NCBI RefSeq assembly: GCF_002994615.1
Contig: NZ_PVNK01000186.1
Coordinates: 1-41,917, forward strand
Reading direction: 5' to 3'
From: Enhygromyxa salina
Lineage (GTDB): Bacteria > Myxococcota_A > Polyangia > Nannocystales > Nannocystaceae
DNA length: 41,917 nucleotides
Part shown: piece after piece, positions 14,110 to 22,450 of the stretch
Numbering within the stretch: position 1 is the stretch's first letter
Layout: the number at the start of each line of letters is the position of its first letter
The notes under the pieces: generated by a model
Seen by the model: the letters and a program-made list of their open reading frames with translations, nothing else
What the model was told of the DNA's origin: nothing
Database searches by the model: none
Program-made: the position numbers and the translations under genes

Positions 14110-15300
14110 ATGCGTTTCGACAAGGCGTTCTTGCCCGCGGGCGGCTACTGGTCCACTCCCTTCTCCAAGTGGGGCGGCAGCTTCGCCAACCTCCATCCCC
14201 TGAAGTTCGCGGCCGAGATCGCCCGCAAGGCGCTCGCCGAGCGAGCGGTCGACGCCAAGGAGCTCGCCGAGCTCGTCGTCGGCTGGACGGTGCCCTCGCC
14301 GAACTGCTTCTACGCCGCCCCGTGGGTCGCGGGCATGATCGGCGCCGACTCCGTGACCGGCGCGATCGTCTCGCAAGCCTGCGCGACCTCGGCCGCCGCC
14401 TTGGCCCACGCGGCCGCCAAGATCGAGTCCGACGACAACGAGGCCACCTTGGTGGTCCTGGCCGACAAGACCTCCAACGGACCCCACATGGTCTACCCCA
14501 ACCCGCTCGGCCCCGGCGGCAAGCCCGACGCCGAAGACTGGGTCTGGGACTCGTTCTCCCGCGACCCCTGGGCCAAGAACTCGATGCTCGAGACCGCCGA
14601 GAACGTCGCCCGCGAGGCCGGCGTCACCCGCGAGCAGCAAGACGCCCTGACCCTCCATCGCCACCAGCAGTACGAGCAGGCCAGGTCCGAGGGCTTCTAC
14701 AAGCGCTACATGGTCACGCCGGTCGAGGTCAACCCGAGCGGGCGCCGGGTCGTCGGGACCGTCGACTACGACGAGGGCGTGTTTGCGACCACCGCCGAGG
14801 GCCTCGCCAAGCTCCGCCCGGTCATGCGCGAGGGCGGGACCGTGACCTTCGGCAGCCAGACGCACCCGGCCGACGGCAACGCGGGCTTGCTCGTGTGCAG
14901 CCGCGAGCGGGCCACGGCCTGGAGCCGGGACGGCGCGCCGGTCCGGCTGCTCAGCTACGGCCAGGCCCGAGTCGAGAAGGGCTACATGGCCAAGGCCGTG
15001 GTCCCGGCCGCGCGCAAGGCCCTCGCCGACGCCGGCCTCGGCATCGGCGACATGAAGGTCATCAAGACCCACAACCCCTTCGCGGTCAACGACCTGTTCT
15101 TCGCCCGCCAGATGGAGATCGAGGCCGAGTCGTTCAACAACTACGGCAGCTCGCTGATCTTCGGCCACCCCCAGGGGCCGACCGGGGCCCGGTTGATCGC
15201 CGAGGGCATCGAAGAGGCGCGCCTGCTCGGGGGCGGCCACGTGCTGTTCGCGGGCTGTGCCGCGGGCGACACCGCGGCCGCGGTCGTGCTCGAGGTTTAG
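14110..15300 (+). CDS. Thiolase-family acyl-CoA acetyltransferase
   Basis: A 396-residue thiolase. The nucleophilic cysteine sits in VSQACATSAAAL (Cys about 94). The C-terminal half has THNPFAVND in the place of the usual NEAFA histidine loop, then GHPQGPTGARL with the second catalytic His, and GCAAGDTAAAVVLEV, where GCAAGD replaces the common CxGGG. The family condenses or cleaves beta-ketoacyl-CoA. The HNPF and GCAAG variants and an insertion after the Cys region suggest a subfamily distinct from FadA/PhaA. It stands alone, so the pathway is open. A strong hairpin follows. Confidence 0.82.
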   Translation: MRFDKAFLPAGGYWSTPFSKWGGSFANLHPLKFAAEIARKALAERAVDAKELAELVVGWTVPSPNCFYAAPWVAGMIGADSVTGAIVSQACATSAAALAHAAAKIESDDNEATLVVLADKTSNGPHMVYPNPLGPGGKPDAEDWVWDSFSRDPWAKNSMLETAENVAREAGVTREQQDALTLHRHQQYEQARSEGFYKRYMVTPVEVNPSGRRVVGTVDYDEGVFATTAEGLAKLRPVMREGGTVTFGSQTHPADGNAGLLVCSRERATAWSRDGAPVRLLSYGQARVEKGYMAKAVVPAARKALADAGLGIGDMKVIKTHNPFAVNDLFFARQMEIEAESFNNYGSSLIFGHPQGPTGARLIAEGIEEARLLGGGHVLFAGCAAGDTAAAVVLEV

Positions 15301-15312
15301 GTTTAGGTTTAG
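15294..15312. repeat. GTTTAG x3 at the thiolase stop codon
   Basis: Three tandem GTTTAG units, the first containing the TAG stop of the thiolase gene. Confidence 0.85.
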
Positions 15313-15326
15313 CGAGGGACGAATCG

Positions 15327-15358
15327 CCCGTTGGACCCTGGTAGCAGGGTCCAACGGG
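15327..15358 (+). terminator. Strong hairpin, perfect 14-bp stem
   Basis: CCCGTTGGACCCTG, loop GTAG, CAGGGTCCAACGGG. It lies 27 bp after the thiolase stop and is a likely terminator, though without a T run. Between it and the MITE at 15590 (about 230 bp) I see no gene; a small TGCGG/CCGCA hairpin lies near 15542. Confidence 0.75.
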
Positions 15359-15589
15359 CCCATGGCTGATTCTCACCTCGCGACCGAGCACCGCGTGGCG
15401 CCCGCTCCTCACCCAGGTCGCGCGCATGGGTCCCGAGGGCGGCGAATGAGCTCCGCACCCATCTGCGTGCCCCCCCAAAGGGCGCTCCTAAACCCAAACC
15501 AAAGCGCTAAATTGAACAAGCTGAATGTTTGGGGTGAGCGTATGCGGTTTCGCCGCAGCGAGAGGCTTTTTCGAAAGTCCCCTTGAAGA

Positions 15590-15755
15590 CTAGCAGCCCG
15601 GGGTGCAATGCCTCGCGCCGCCTCGCTTGGCCTCTTCGCCGAGGGCTTTGTCGCCAAAACTTGCAGTACGCCCGGTACAGCGGCGTTTTGGCTTCGCGCC
15701 CTCGGCGAAAATTCCGGCGCGAGGCGACACGATGCATTGCACCCCGGGCTGCTAG
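15590..15755. repeat. MITE-like palindromic repeat, copy B (full, 166 bp, inverted)
   Basis: Ends are CTAGCAGCCCGGGGTGCAAT and its exact inverse; the perfect terminal repeat is 22 bp including CTAG. The inside is also palindromic (TCTTCGCCGAGGGC with GCCCTCGGCGAAAA, CCAAAAC with GTTTTGG), so the whole copy folds into one long hairpin. Orientation is opposite to copies A, C and D. Confidence 0.9.
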
Positions 15756-15756
15756 A

Positions 15757-15786
15757 GCGCGGTCGAAATCGCTTAGCAGACCGCGC
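15757..15786 (+). promoter_or_regulatory. Inverted repeat upstream of the RsbR-like gene
   Basis: GCGCGGTC...GACCGCGC, an 8-bp stem with a 14-nt loop directly after the MITE. A second inverted repeat ACCACC...GGTGGT follows near 15792-15813. Both lie in the 5' region of the PAS/STAS gene. Confidence 0.45.
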
Positions 15787-15876
15787 GTTCACCACCATTT
15801 GGATAAGGTGGTATTGCATGCGCGATATCGCCAGCCTCAACCAGCTCATTCGGATACCATTGGCGCTCGACCAGCC

Positions 15877-17010
15877 ATGAGTGCCGACGCATCGAATGAT
15901 TTCTTTGAATTCTGTCCCTCGCTGTTGTTCGTCGCCGACGAGCGCGGGACTCTGCTTCACTGGAGCAAGGCTCTCACGGAGCGCTTCCGATCCCGACTCA
16001 CGCACAACCCCACGCTCGCCTCGCTAGCGGCACCCGATGACAGCGAGGCCGTGACCGGGTTCTTGCGCACGCTGGCCGAGAGCGAGCTCCCGGTCAGCTG
16101 TAGGTTTCGCGTGCCCGACGAGGGCGAGGGTCACACCCAGGTACGCTGCGAGGCACGCCGGGCGCCGAACGGCTCGATCCACGGCGTCATCGAGGTCGTC
16201 CCGCCCGCTGACGCCGACGACGACGCCGACGACGACGGCGATCTCCTCGCGGCCCGGGTCGAACGCAAGCTCTTGCGGACGATCATGGACACGCTCGACA
16301 TCGTGCTGTGGGCCATCGACACCACCGGCAAGTTCATCTACCACGACGGCAAGGCGGTCACGACCGCCGGCGTGACCCCCGGTCAGTATCTCGGCAAGAA
16401 GGTCTTCGATCTCTACCCGCTCGATCTCCACGCGCCGATCGCCGACGCCCTCGCGGGGAAGCCGTCCCACGACACGTCCAAGGCCCACGACATCTGTTGG
16501 GAGACCTGGTTCATCCCGCTGGCCAACACCGCCGGCGAGACCGAGTACTGCGTGGGCTTGTCCCTCGACGTCACCAACGTGGTCCGCACCGAGCTCGAGC
16601 TCAAGCGCCAGCTCGCCACCATTCAAGACCAGCAACGCGCGATCCTCGAGCTGTCCGCGCCGCTGATCGAAGTCTGGGACAAAGTCCTGACCGTGCCCCT
16701 CGTCGGCACCATCGACAACGAGCGCGCCAACGATCTCATCGAGCGCCTGCTCGTCGAGGTCGGCCGCGCGAACGTTCGCTTCGCAATCGTCGACCTGACC
16801 GGCGTCGACGCCCTCGACACCGCGACCGCGAGTCACATCTTGCGCCTGCTCGACAGCCTCCGGCTGCTCGGCGTCGAGGGCCTGATCACGGGCATCAGCC
16901 CCAGGGTTGCCCAGACCATGGCCGGGCTCGGCATCGACCTCGGTGTCGTCACGACCCGCCGCACCCTCCGCAACGGCCTTCGCTACTGCATGGAGGCGCT
17001 GCGCGCCTGA
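15877..17010 (+). CDS. RsbR-like stressosome protein, PAS plus STAS
   Basis: A 377-residue cytoplasmic regulator starting at ATG 15877. Residues 1-110 are a first PAS-like domain (FVADERGTLLHWSKAL). An acidic Asp-rich linker follows at about 110-125. Residues about 130-245 are a second PAS (DIVLWAIDTTGKFIYHDGK, then YLGKKVFDLYP). Residues about 255-377 are a STAS domain closely resembling RsbR: AILELSAPLIEVWDKVLTVP, then VDALDTATASH and ISPRVAQTMAGLGIDL. Both positions phosphorylated in Bacillus RsbR (Thr in LDT and Thr in AQT) are present. The usual partners RsbS and RsbT are not adjacent. A small STAS protein lies downstream on the other strand. Confidence 0.88.
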   Translation: MSADASNDFFEFCPSLLFVADERGTLLHWSKALTERFRSRLTHNPTLASLAAPDDSEAVTGFLRTLAESELPVSCRFRVPDEGEGHTQVRCEARRAPNGSIHGVIEVVPPADADDDADDDGDLLAARVERKLLRTIMDTLDIVLWAIDTTGKFIYHDGKAVTTAGVTPGQYLGKKVFDLYPLDLHAPIADALAGKPSHDTSKAHDICWETWFIPLANTAGETEYCVGLSLDVTNVVRTELELKRQLATIQDQQRAILELSAPLIEVWDKVLTVPLVGTIDNERANDLIERLLVEVGRANVRFAIVDLTGVDALDTATASHILRLLDSLRLLGVEGLITGISPRVAQTMAGLGIDLGVVTTRRTLRNGLRYCMEALRA

Positions 17011-17124
17011 GCCCGCCAACCTCGCTCACGCCCGGAGGCAGTCGAGGGCAGCGCGCAGCGGATCCCGGGGCCTCGCCCCCGACGAGTCATCCACATATCT
17101 GGCCCGCTGGCCGGTTCTCGGGGT

Positions 17125-17460
17125 TCAGGCCGCCAGCTGCCCGGCGCGCAGAGCGGCGAGACGCTCGAGCGACGCAAAGGTCATTCGCTGCCACGACACC
17201 GACCGGTCGTAGCGAACATCGATGCCCCGCCCGAGCGCGGCGAGGCGCTTCACGAACTTCATCACGACGACCATCGTCGAGCTGGAGATGTGCTCGAGGC
17301 GCGAAAGATCGAAAACGATGTTTCGATCGAGTTCGATGAGCTTCTCGAACACCGGGTTGAGCGCCGCGGCGGGCCTGCGCTCGGCGGCACGGCCGCTCCA
17401 CCTCACGTGAACGAGGTCGCCAGAGATAATCTCGAGGCCGAGTTCGATGCGAGCGCTCAT
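17125..17460 (-). CDS. Small STAS-like (anti-anti-sigma) protein
   Basis: A 111-residue protein from MSARIELGLE; in-frame ATGs at 17469 and 17508 are alternatives. The central segment IVFDLSRLEHISSSTMVVVM matches the STAS core, where a Ser after the loop is the usual phosphorylation site. It would bind an anti-sigma kinase or act in a switch with the convergent RsbR-like protein. It is divergent from the biosynthetic operon, sharing the AT-rich gap that carries the AATACTGGA repeats, so it may be co-regulated or be a regulator; this is inference. Confidence 0.7.
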   Translation of the reverse strand: MSARIELGLEIISGDLVHVRWSGRAAERRPAAALNPVFEKLIELDRNIVFDLSRLEHISSSTMVVVMKFVKRLAALGRGIDVRYDRSVSWQRMTFASLERLAALRAGQLAA

Positions 17461-17506
17461 GGCGATCATGTACCAGAAGAATTCCGCTCTGCATAGAATA
17501 TTTTTC

Positions 17507-17595
17507 ACAAATACTGGATTTGATGGCCGATATACACATTAATACTGGAAAACCTAGGCGGTCACACAGTTCCAAATTCTACAAATACTGGATTT
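17507..17595. promoter_or_regulatory. Three AATACTGGA repeats, candidate operator of the biosynthetic operon
   Basis: ACAAATACTGGATTT occurs exactly at 17507-17521 and 17581-17595, with a shorter copy (ATTAATACTGGAAA) at 17538-17551. The cores start 31 and 43 bp apart, close to three and four helical turns, so they face the same side of DNA. The stretch is far richer in A/T than its surroundings and lies between the small STAS gene and the seven-gene operon. Confidence 0.7.
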
Positions 17596-17665
17596 CAAGA
17601 TCGGGCCCTTCCTCGACGATGTCCCAAAACGCCACAGAACAAGCTCCTCGGCCGGTTTTTCGAGT

Positions 17666-19906
17666 TTGACCCAAAACAGCGCATTCCACGCGTACACTCC
17701 AGGTGTATGGTCTGCACATGTCCAACGTGGGCCCGAGGCCCCCAAAGACGCGCCTGAACTGGCGCAGCTACCGCAGTCTATGGAGGGCGAGATGCTCGAA
17801 GATGTGGCGCGGAGTGTCGAAGCAGCCGCTGGCTGCTGGCGGGCGGTCCCGATTCGGGACCGGCTAAAGGTGCTGCGCAGGGCGGGCGCGACTCTGCGCA
17901 AAAACCGCGAAGCCTTGCTCGACTGCCTCCGCGCCGACGGCTTATCCACAGCTCTGGCCGAGTACTACGGCGCCTGGATCTTGCGCCAGGGCGAGGCCGA
18001 TCTGCTCGAGCACACCGCGACCGAGCTGCTTCGCTCCACGCCCTCGAGCTCGGAGGTCCTGGTCCGCAGGCCCGATGGCGTCGTCGCGCTGATCACGCCG
18101 GGCAACTCACCGACGATCAACTCCGCGCCGCTGTTCTCCATGCTCCTCGCTGGCAACGGCGTGATCATGCGGGCGCCCGGGCACGACGGTGGCGTCCGCC
18201 TGATCGCCTCCGAGTGCATCGGGACCGCGCTCGAGGATGCGGGCTACTCGGCCAAGCTCGTCCAGGTCGTGACCGGCCGATCGAGGCCGCTGCTCGAAGC
18301 CATCTACAGCAGCGACGTGGTCGACACCATCGTGTTCTTCGGCAACGCGATCGCGGGCCAGTCGGTCGCCGAGCGGGGCCACGCGGTTGGCAAGAAAGTG
18401 GTGCTCGAGCTCGAGGGCAGCGACTGCATGGTGGTCTGGTCCGACGCCGACCTCGAGGGCGCGCTCGACAGCGCGATCCGAGGCTTCGACTTCTCCACCC
18501 AGCCCTGCCCGATCCCCAAGCACTTCCTCGTCCACCCGGCGATCGCCTCGGACTTCGTTCGTGGCCTGTGCCAGCGCGCCAGCGCGCTGCAGACGGTGGA
18601 GGCCGACCCCGAGCGCGGCTCACTCGTGCCCTTGTTTCGGCCGGAGAAGTTCGACCTGCTCCTCGCCGAGGCCAGGCGTCGGGGCGAGATCGCTACCGGT
18701 GGGCATCGCGTCGACGCGAGCGGTCAGCCGTCCGAGACCGGCAGCTACGGCGCGCCGACCGTGGTCATGCTCGACCATCATCTCGCCGGGCACGACACCG
18801 GGCACGATGACCTGCTCGAGAGCCCGCTGTTCTGCGAAGAGATCAACGTGCCGATCCTCCCCGTCGTCAGCTACGCCGGGGACGACGCCGCGATCCTCGA
18901 CGCGATGCTGCGGACGATCAACGGCATCCCCTTCGGCCTTCGGACCTCGCTGTGGACCCGCGACGACGCGGTCGCAACCACCTTCGTGCGCGCGGCCAAG
19001 GACGTCGGCCTGATCATGATCAACCGCGATCACGCCCACCACCCGAGCTACCTGTCGCCGTGGGGGGGGCCCAAGCGCTCCGGGGGGCCCCACGGCGAGA
19101 GCCACCTGTTTTGGCAAAAGACCTCGCACCTCCAGGGCGTGGTCGCGTCGCCAGCGATCGTCCGCGCGGCGCTGCTCGGCGCCGGCGACAAGGTCGAGCT
19201 CGAGATCGTCGATGAGGTCGCGTGGCTGACCCTCAACCGACCCGAGCGCCACAACGCGGTCGATCGGGGCCTCGCCGAGGAGCTCTCGGAGGCCGTCGAT
19301 CAGCTCGTCGTCGACGCCGCTCAGATCCGCGCGCTCGTGCTCCGGGGCGCCGGGCCATCCTTTTGTAGCGGCGCCGATCTAAAGATGCTGCGCCACCTCG
19401 ACGCCAAGGCGGCGCGACGCTTCATGCAGGACGTGACCTGGACCCTCCGCCAGCTCGAGCGGCTCCCGGTCCCGAGCCTGGCCCTGGTCCGGGGCTTTTG
19501 CGTCGGCGGTGGGTTCGAGTTCGCGCTCCACTGCGACGCGATCCTCGCCAGCGAGAGCGCCGAGTTTGGCCTGCCCGAGGTCCGCCACGGGCTGACCACG
19601 ACCGCGGGCGCCGTCGGCCGCCTCGCCCGCGCCGTCGGCAAACACCGCGCGACCGAGTGGCTGCTCTCGGGCGAGCGCTTCGACGCGGCCACGGCCCACG
19701 CGGCCGGGCTGCTCACGGCGGTCGTCCCTGATGACGAGCTCGACGCCGCGGCGACGCGCTGGTCCGCCCGCGCCCGGGCCCTGCCGCGCGCGGGCGTGAC
19801 CGCGACCAAGCGCCTGCTCGCCGGGCTCGGCCACCCCGACACCTGGCTGCCCGAGCTCGAGGCCTTCGCCGCGCTCAAGACCGACCTCGATGGAGAAAGC
19901 ACATGA
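17666..19906 (+). CDS. Aldehyde dehydrogenase fused to enoyl-CoA hydratase (crotonase)
   Basis: A 746-residue bifunctional protein, counted from TTG 17666; ATG 17780 (MEGEMLEDVARS) is the alternative start. Residues about 40-500 are an aldehyde dehydrogenase: ITPGNSP for the cofactor, Glu248 in LELEGSD, catalytic Cys281 in TQPCPIP (33 apart, as usual), and PWGGPKRSG near its end. Residues about 510-746 are a crotonase: LNRPERHNAVDRG, oxyanion stretch FCSGADLKM, and both catalytic glutamates of hydratases (GGGFEFALHCD and FGLPEVRHG). It may oxidise an aldehyde to acid or CoA ester and hydrate or aromatise an enoyl intermediate. PaaZ is a loose analogue but uses a MaoC-type hydratase. First gene of the operon; ATGA overlap with the next. 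Confidence 0.87.
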   Translation: MTQNSAFHAYTPGVWSAHVQRGPEAPKDAPELAQLPQSMEGEMLEDVARSVEAAAGCWRAVPIRDRLKVLRRAGATLRKNREALLDCLRADGLSTALAEYYGAWILRQGEADLLEHTATELLRSTPSSSEVLVRRPDGVVALITPGNSPTINSAPLFSMLLAGNGVIMRAPGHDGGVRLIASECIGTALEDAGYSAKLVQVVTGRSRPLLEAIYSSDVVDTIVFFGNAIAGQSVAERGHAVGKKVVLELEGSDCMVVWSDADLEGALDSAIRGFDFSTQPCPIPKHFLVHPAIASDFVRGLCQRASALQTVEADPERGSLVPLFRPEKFDLLLAEARRRGEIATGGHRVDASGQPSETGSYGAPTVVMLDHHLAGHDTGHDDLLESPLFCEEINVPILPVVSYAGDDAAILDAMLRTINGIPFGLRTSLWTRDDAVATTFVRAAKDVGLIMINRDHAHHPSYLSPWGGPKRSGGPHGESHLFWQKTSHLQGVVASPAIVRAALLGAGDKVELEIVDEVAWLTLNRPERHNAVDRGLAEELSEAVDQLVVDAAQIRALVLRGAGPSFCSGADLKMLRHLDAKAARRFMQDVTWTLRQLERLPVPSLALVRGFCVGGGFEFALHCDAILASESAEFGLPEVRHGLTTTAGAVGRLARAVGKHRATEWLLSGERFDAATAHAAGLLTAVVPDDELDAAATRWSARARALPRAGVTATKRLLAGLGHPDTWLPELEAFAALKTDLDGEST

Positions 19907-20649
19907 TTGATCTCGATGGACAGGTGGCGCTCGTGTCTGGCGGCTCGCGCGGGATCGGAGCGGCGATCTGCCGCGCGCTCGCGGGCGCCGGGGCCAAGGT
20001 CGCCGTCAACTACCGCACCAGCGAGGCCGCGGCCCGCGAGCTGTGCGAGGCGATCGAAGCTCGCGGGGGCCAGGCGCGCGCGTTCGCGGCCGACGTCAGC
20101 GAGGCCGCGCAGGTCGAGGCCCTCGTCGAGTCGGTCACCGAAGCCTGGGGCCCCGTCAACGTGTTGGTCCACAACGCCGGCCTCCAGCACTCGGCCATGG
20201 CGCACCGCATGCGCGACGAGCAGTGGCACGCCGCCCTCGGCGTCAACCTTCACGCGGCCTTCTACCTGGCCCGCGCGGTCCTGCCCGCGATGCGCACGGC
20301 CGAGTCGGGCTCGATCGTGTTCATCGCCTCGGCTTCGGGCTCGATCGCCCAGGCCGGCGCGGCCGGCTACGTCGCGGCCAAGCACGGGCTGATCGGCCTG
20401 ACCAAGGCCCTGGCCCTCGAGTCGGCCCGCAAGGGGATCCGCGTCAACGCCGTGTCGCCCGGTCTGACCGACACCGACCTCGTCGCCGAGCTCAGCCCCG
20501 AGCAGCGCGCCGGGTTGCTCGGGATGGTCCCGCTCGGGCGCATGGCCACGCCCGACGAGGTCGCCGCGACCGTCGAGTGGGTGGTCCGCGGCGCGAGCTA
20601 CTCGACCGGCAACGTGTTTCATGTCGGCGGCGGCGTAGCGATGGGCTGA
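19903..20649 (+). CDS. Short-chain dehydrogenase/reductase, FabG-like
   Basis: A 248-residue classical SDR. SGGSRGIGAAI forms the nucleotide-binding turn; NYRTS after the second strand suggests NADPH. HNAG, Ser in FIASASGS, and Tyr/Lys in YVAAKHG complete the active site; VSPGLTDTDL follows. It probably reduces a beta-keto group or oxidises an alcohol on the pathway intermediate. Translation is coupled to the upstream gene by ATGA, and the adenylation gene starts 10 bp downstream. Confidence 0.9.
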   Translation: MIDLDGQVALVSGGSRGIGAAICRALAGAGAKVAVNYRTSEAAARELCEAIEARGGQARAFAADVSEAAQVEALVESVTEAWGPVNVLVHNAGLQHSAMAHRMRDEQWHAALGVNLHAAFYLARAVLPAMRTAESGSIVFIASASGSIAQAGAAGYVAAKHGLIGLTKALALESARKGIRVNAVSPGLTDTDLVAELSPEQRAGLLGMVPLGRMATPDEVAATVEWVVRGASYSTGNVFHVGGGVAMG

Positions 20650-20658
20650 GCGAGGCAC

Positions 20659-22194
20659 ATGAGCAGCAACGCACGAGACTCAAACCTCGCCAATTTGGTC
20701 ATTCGCGCGGCACGCGAGACGCCCCACGCGATCGCGGTCGACGCTCCCGATGGCCAACTCAGCTACGCCGAGCTCGATGACCAGGCCGCGCGACTCGCCG
20801 GCGCGCTGTCGGCAGCCGGCGTCGAGGTTGGCGATCGCGTGGCGCTGTGGCTGGCCAAGTCGACTCGGGCCGTCGTCGCGATGCAGGCCGCGCTGCGCCT
20901 CGGCGCGGTCTACGTGCCGATCGATCCCGACAGCCCGGGGGCGCGCGCGCGCAAGATCATCGTCGACTGTGACGCCCGCTGCCTGGTCACGGACCCGGGC
21001 CGATCGAGCCCCCTGAGGGCTGAGGACCCTGCGATCACCTCGATCGGCTCCGACGATCCCGGGGCGATCGCCTACGAAGACGCGCTGGCCACAGACCCGC
21101 TGAACGAGCCGCGCGCGCTCGATCCCGAGCGCCTCGCCTACATCCTCTACACCTCGGGCTCGACCGGCACGCCCAAGGGCGTCTCGCTCAGCCATCGCGC
21201 GGCGCTGGCCTTCGTTCATTGGGCCCACGAGACCCTCGCCGCGAGCCCCGACGATCACTTCTCCTCGCACGCGCCCTTTCACTTCGATCTGTCGATCCTC
21301 GATCTCTACGTCGCGTTCTCGGCTCGCGCGCGGGTCTGCCTGATCCCCGAGGGCCTCGCCTACGCGCCCAGGCAGCTGGTCGAGTTCATCCGCAAGCACG
21401 GCATCACTGTCTGGTACTCCGTGCCCTCGGCGCTGATCATGATGATGGAGCACGGTGGCCTGCTCGAGCTCGACGAGCCGCCCTCGCGCGTGGTCTTCGC
21501 CGGCGAGCCCTTCCCGATCAAGCATCTGCGCAGGCTCCGAGCTCGGTTCTCGTCCGTGCGCCTGCTCAACTTCTACGGCCCGACCGAGACCAACGTGTGC
21601 ACCTTTCACGAGGTGCTCGATATCGACCCGAGCCGCGTGAGCCCGGTCCCGATCGGGCGGGCGTGCTGCGGCGACGAGGCGTGGGCCGTGACCGCCGAAG
21701 GCGCGCGGGCGCGGGTCGGCGAGTCGGGCGAGCTGATGGTCCGCGGCCCGACGACGATGACGGGCTACTGGGGCCACCCTCCCCTGGGCGACCGAGCCCA
21801 CGCGACGGGAGACATCGTGCGCGTGGTCGAGGACGGCGTCTACGAGTACCTCGGCCGCCGTGACCATATGGTCAAGGTGCGGGGCATGCGGATCGAGATC
21901 GGTGAGATCGAGTCCGCGCTGCTCGAGCACCCTGCGCTGCGCCACGTCGCGGTCGTCGTCGTCGGGACCGGGCTCGCGGCCCGGCTGGTCGCCTTCGTCT
22001 GCGCGGACACGCGCGTGTCTCTGATCGGCGTCAAAGGCCATTGCGCACAGCGCCTCCCTCGGTACATGGTCATCGACGAGGTCAGGACGGTCGATGCGCT
22101 GCCGCGAACCGGCAACGGCAAGATCGATCGGCGGCTCCTGACGCAGCTGGCAACCAAACATGAAGACGAGCACGACACGGATGAACGCGACTGA
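20659..22194 (+). CDS. Stand-alone NRPS adenylation enzyme (amino acid-AMP ligase), prolyl-like
   Basis: A 511-residue ATP-dependent ligase. Motifs: P-loop TSGSTGTPKG (165-174), HFDLS with Asp210 (equivalent to GrsA Asp235, which binds the amino group, so the substrate is probably an amino acid), AGEPFP, FYGPTETN (305-312), GELMVRGP, YLGRRDHMVKVRG, and GNGK with Lys488. My eye-aligned specificity code is about D-L-L-S-V-A-F-V-C-K. It shares seven of ten positions with D-L-L-Y-L-A-L-V-C-K, the code I recall for prolyl ligases of pyrrole pathways (PltF type). It would load the carrier protein encoded directly after it. The substrate call is tentative. Confidence 0.85.
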   Translation: MSSNARDSNLANLVIRAARETPHAIAVDAPDGQLSYAELDDQAARLAGALSAAGVEVGDRVALWLAKSTRAVVAMQAALRLGAVYVPIDPDSPGARARKIIVDCDARCLVTDPGRSSPLRAEDPAITSIGSDDPGAIAYEDALATDPLNEPRALDPERLAYILYTSGSTGTPKGVSLSHRAALAFVHWAHETLAASPDDHFSSHAPFHFDLSILDLYVAFSARARVCLIPEGLAYAPRQLVEFIRKHGITVWYSVPSALIMMMEHGGLLELDEPPSRVVFAGEPFPIKHLRRLRARFSSVRLLNFYGPTETNVCTFHEVLDIDPSRVSPVPIGRACCGDEAWAVTAEGARARVGESGELMVRGPTTMTGYWGHPPLGDRAHATGDIVRVVEDGVYEYLGRRDHMVKVRGMRIEIGEIESALLEHPALRHVAVVVVGTGLAARLVAFVCADTRVSLIGVKGHCAQRLPRYMVIDEVRTVDALPRTGNGKIDRRLLTQLATKHEDEHDTDERD

Positions 22195-22450
22195 AGTCAA
22201 CCAGGCACTCGAAGGTTTCATCACCGAGAAGCTGCTCCATGGCGACGGCGCCGACTTGACCCTCCAGACCCCGCTGCTCGAGTACGGCATCGTCGACTCG
22301 CTGGCGATGGTCTCGCTTTTGACCTTCGTCCAAAACAGCTTCGGCGTGACGATCCCCGACGGCGAGGTCTCGCCGCGCAACTTCAAGACCATCGAGGCGC
22401 TCTCGGCTCTGATCATGCGCGTCCACGGAGAAGCCTCGAACGGTGCGTGA
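22160..22450 (+). CDS. Stand-alone acyl/peptidyl carrier protein
   Basis: A 96-residue protein from ATG 22160 (ATG 22181, giving MNATEV, is equally likely). The phosphopantetheine site is the Ser in LLEYGIVDSLAMVSLL (Ser47 from the long start), in the common D-S-L pattern. Helices before and after match a carrier fold of about 80 residues. It overlaps the adenylation gene and the following halogenase gene. The order ligase, carrier, halogenase is that of pathways that halogenate carrier-bound substrates. Confidence 0.88.
   Translation: MKTSTTRMNATEVNQALEGFITEKLLHGDGADLTLQTPLLEYGIVDSLAMVSLLTFVQNSFGVTIPDGEVSPRNFKTIEALSALIMRVHGEASNGA

Noticed and set aside
15294..15312. Telomere-like GTTTAG repeats
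   Set aside because: Only three units at a stop codon in the interior of a bacterial sequence; replication slippage is enough to explain them.
17666..17698. Promoter TTGACC...TACACT for the biosynthetic operon
   Set aside because: The spacer is 21 bp, too long for a standard promoter.
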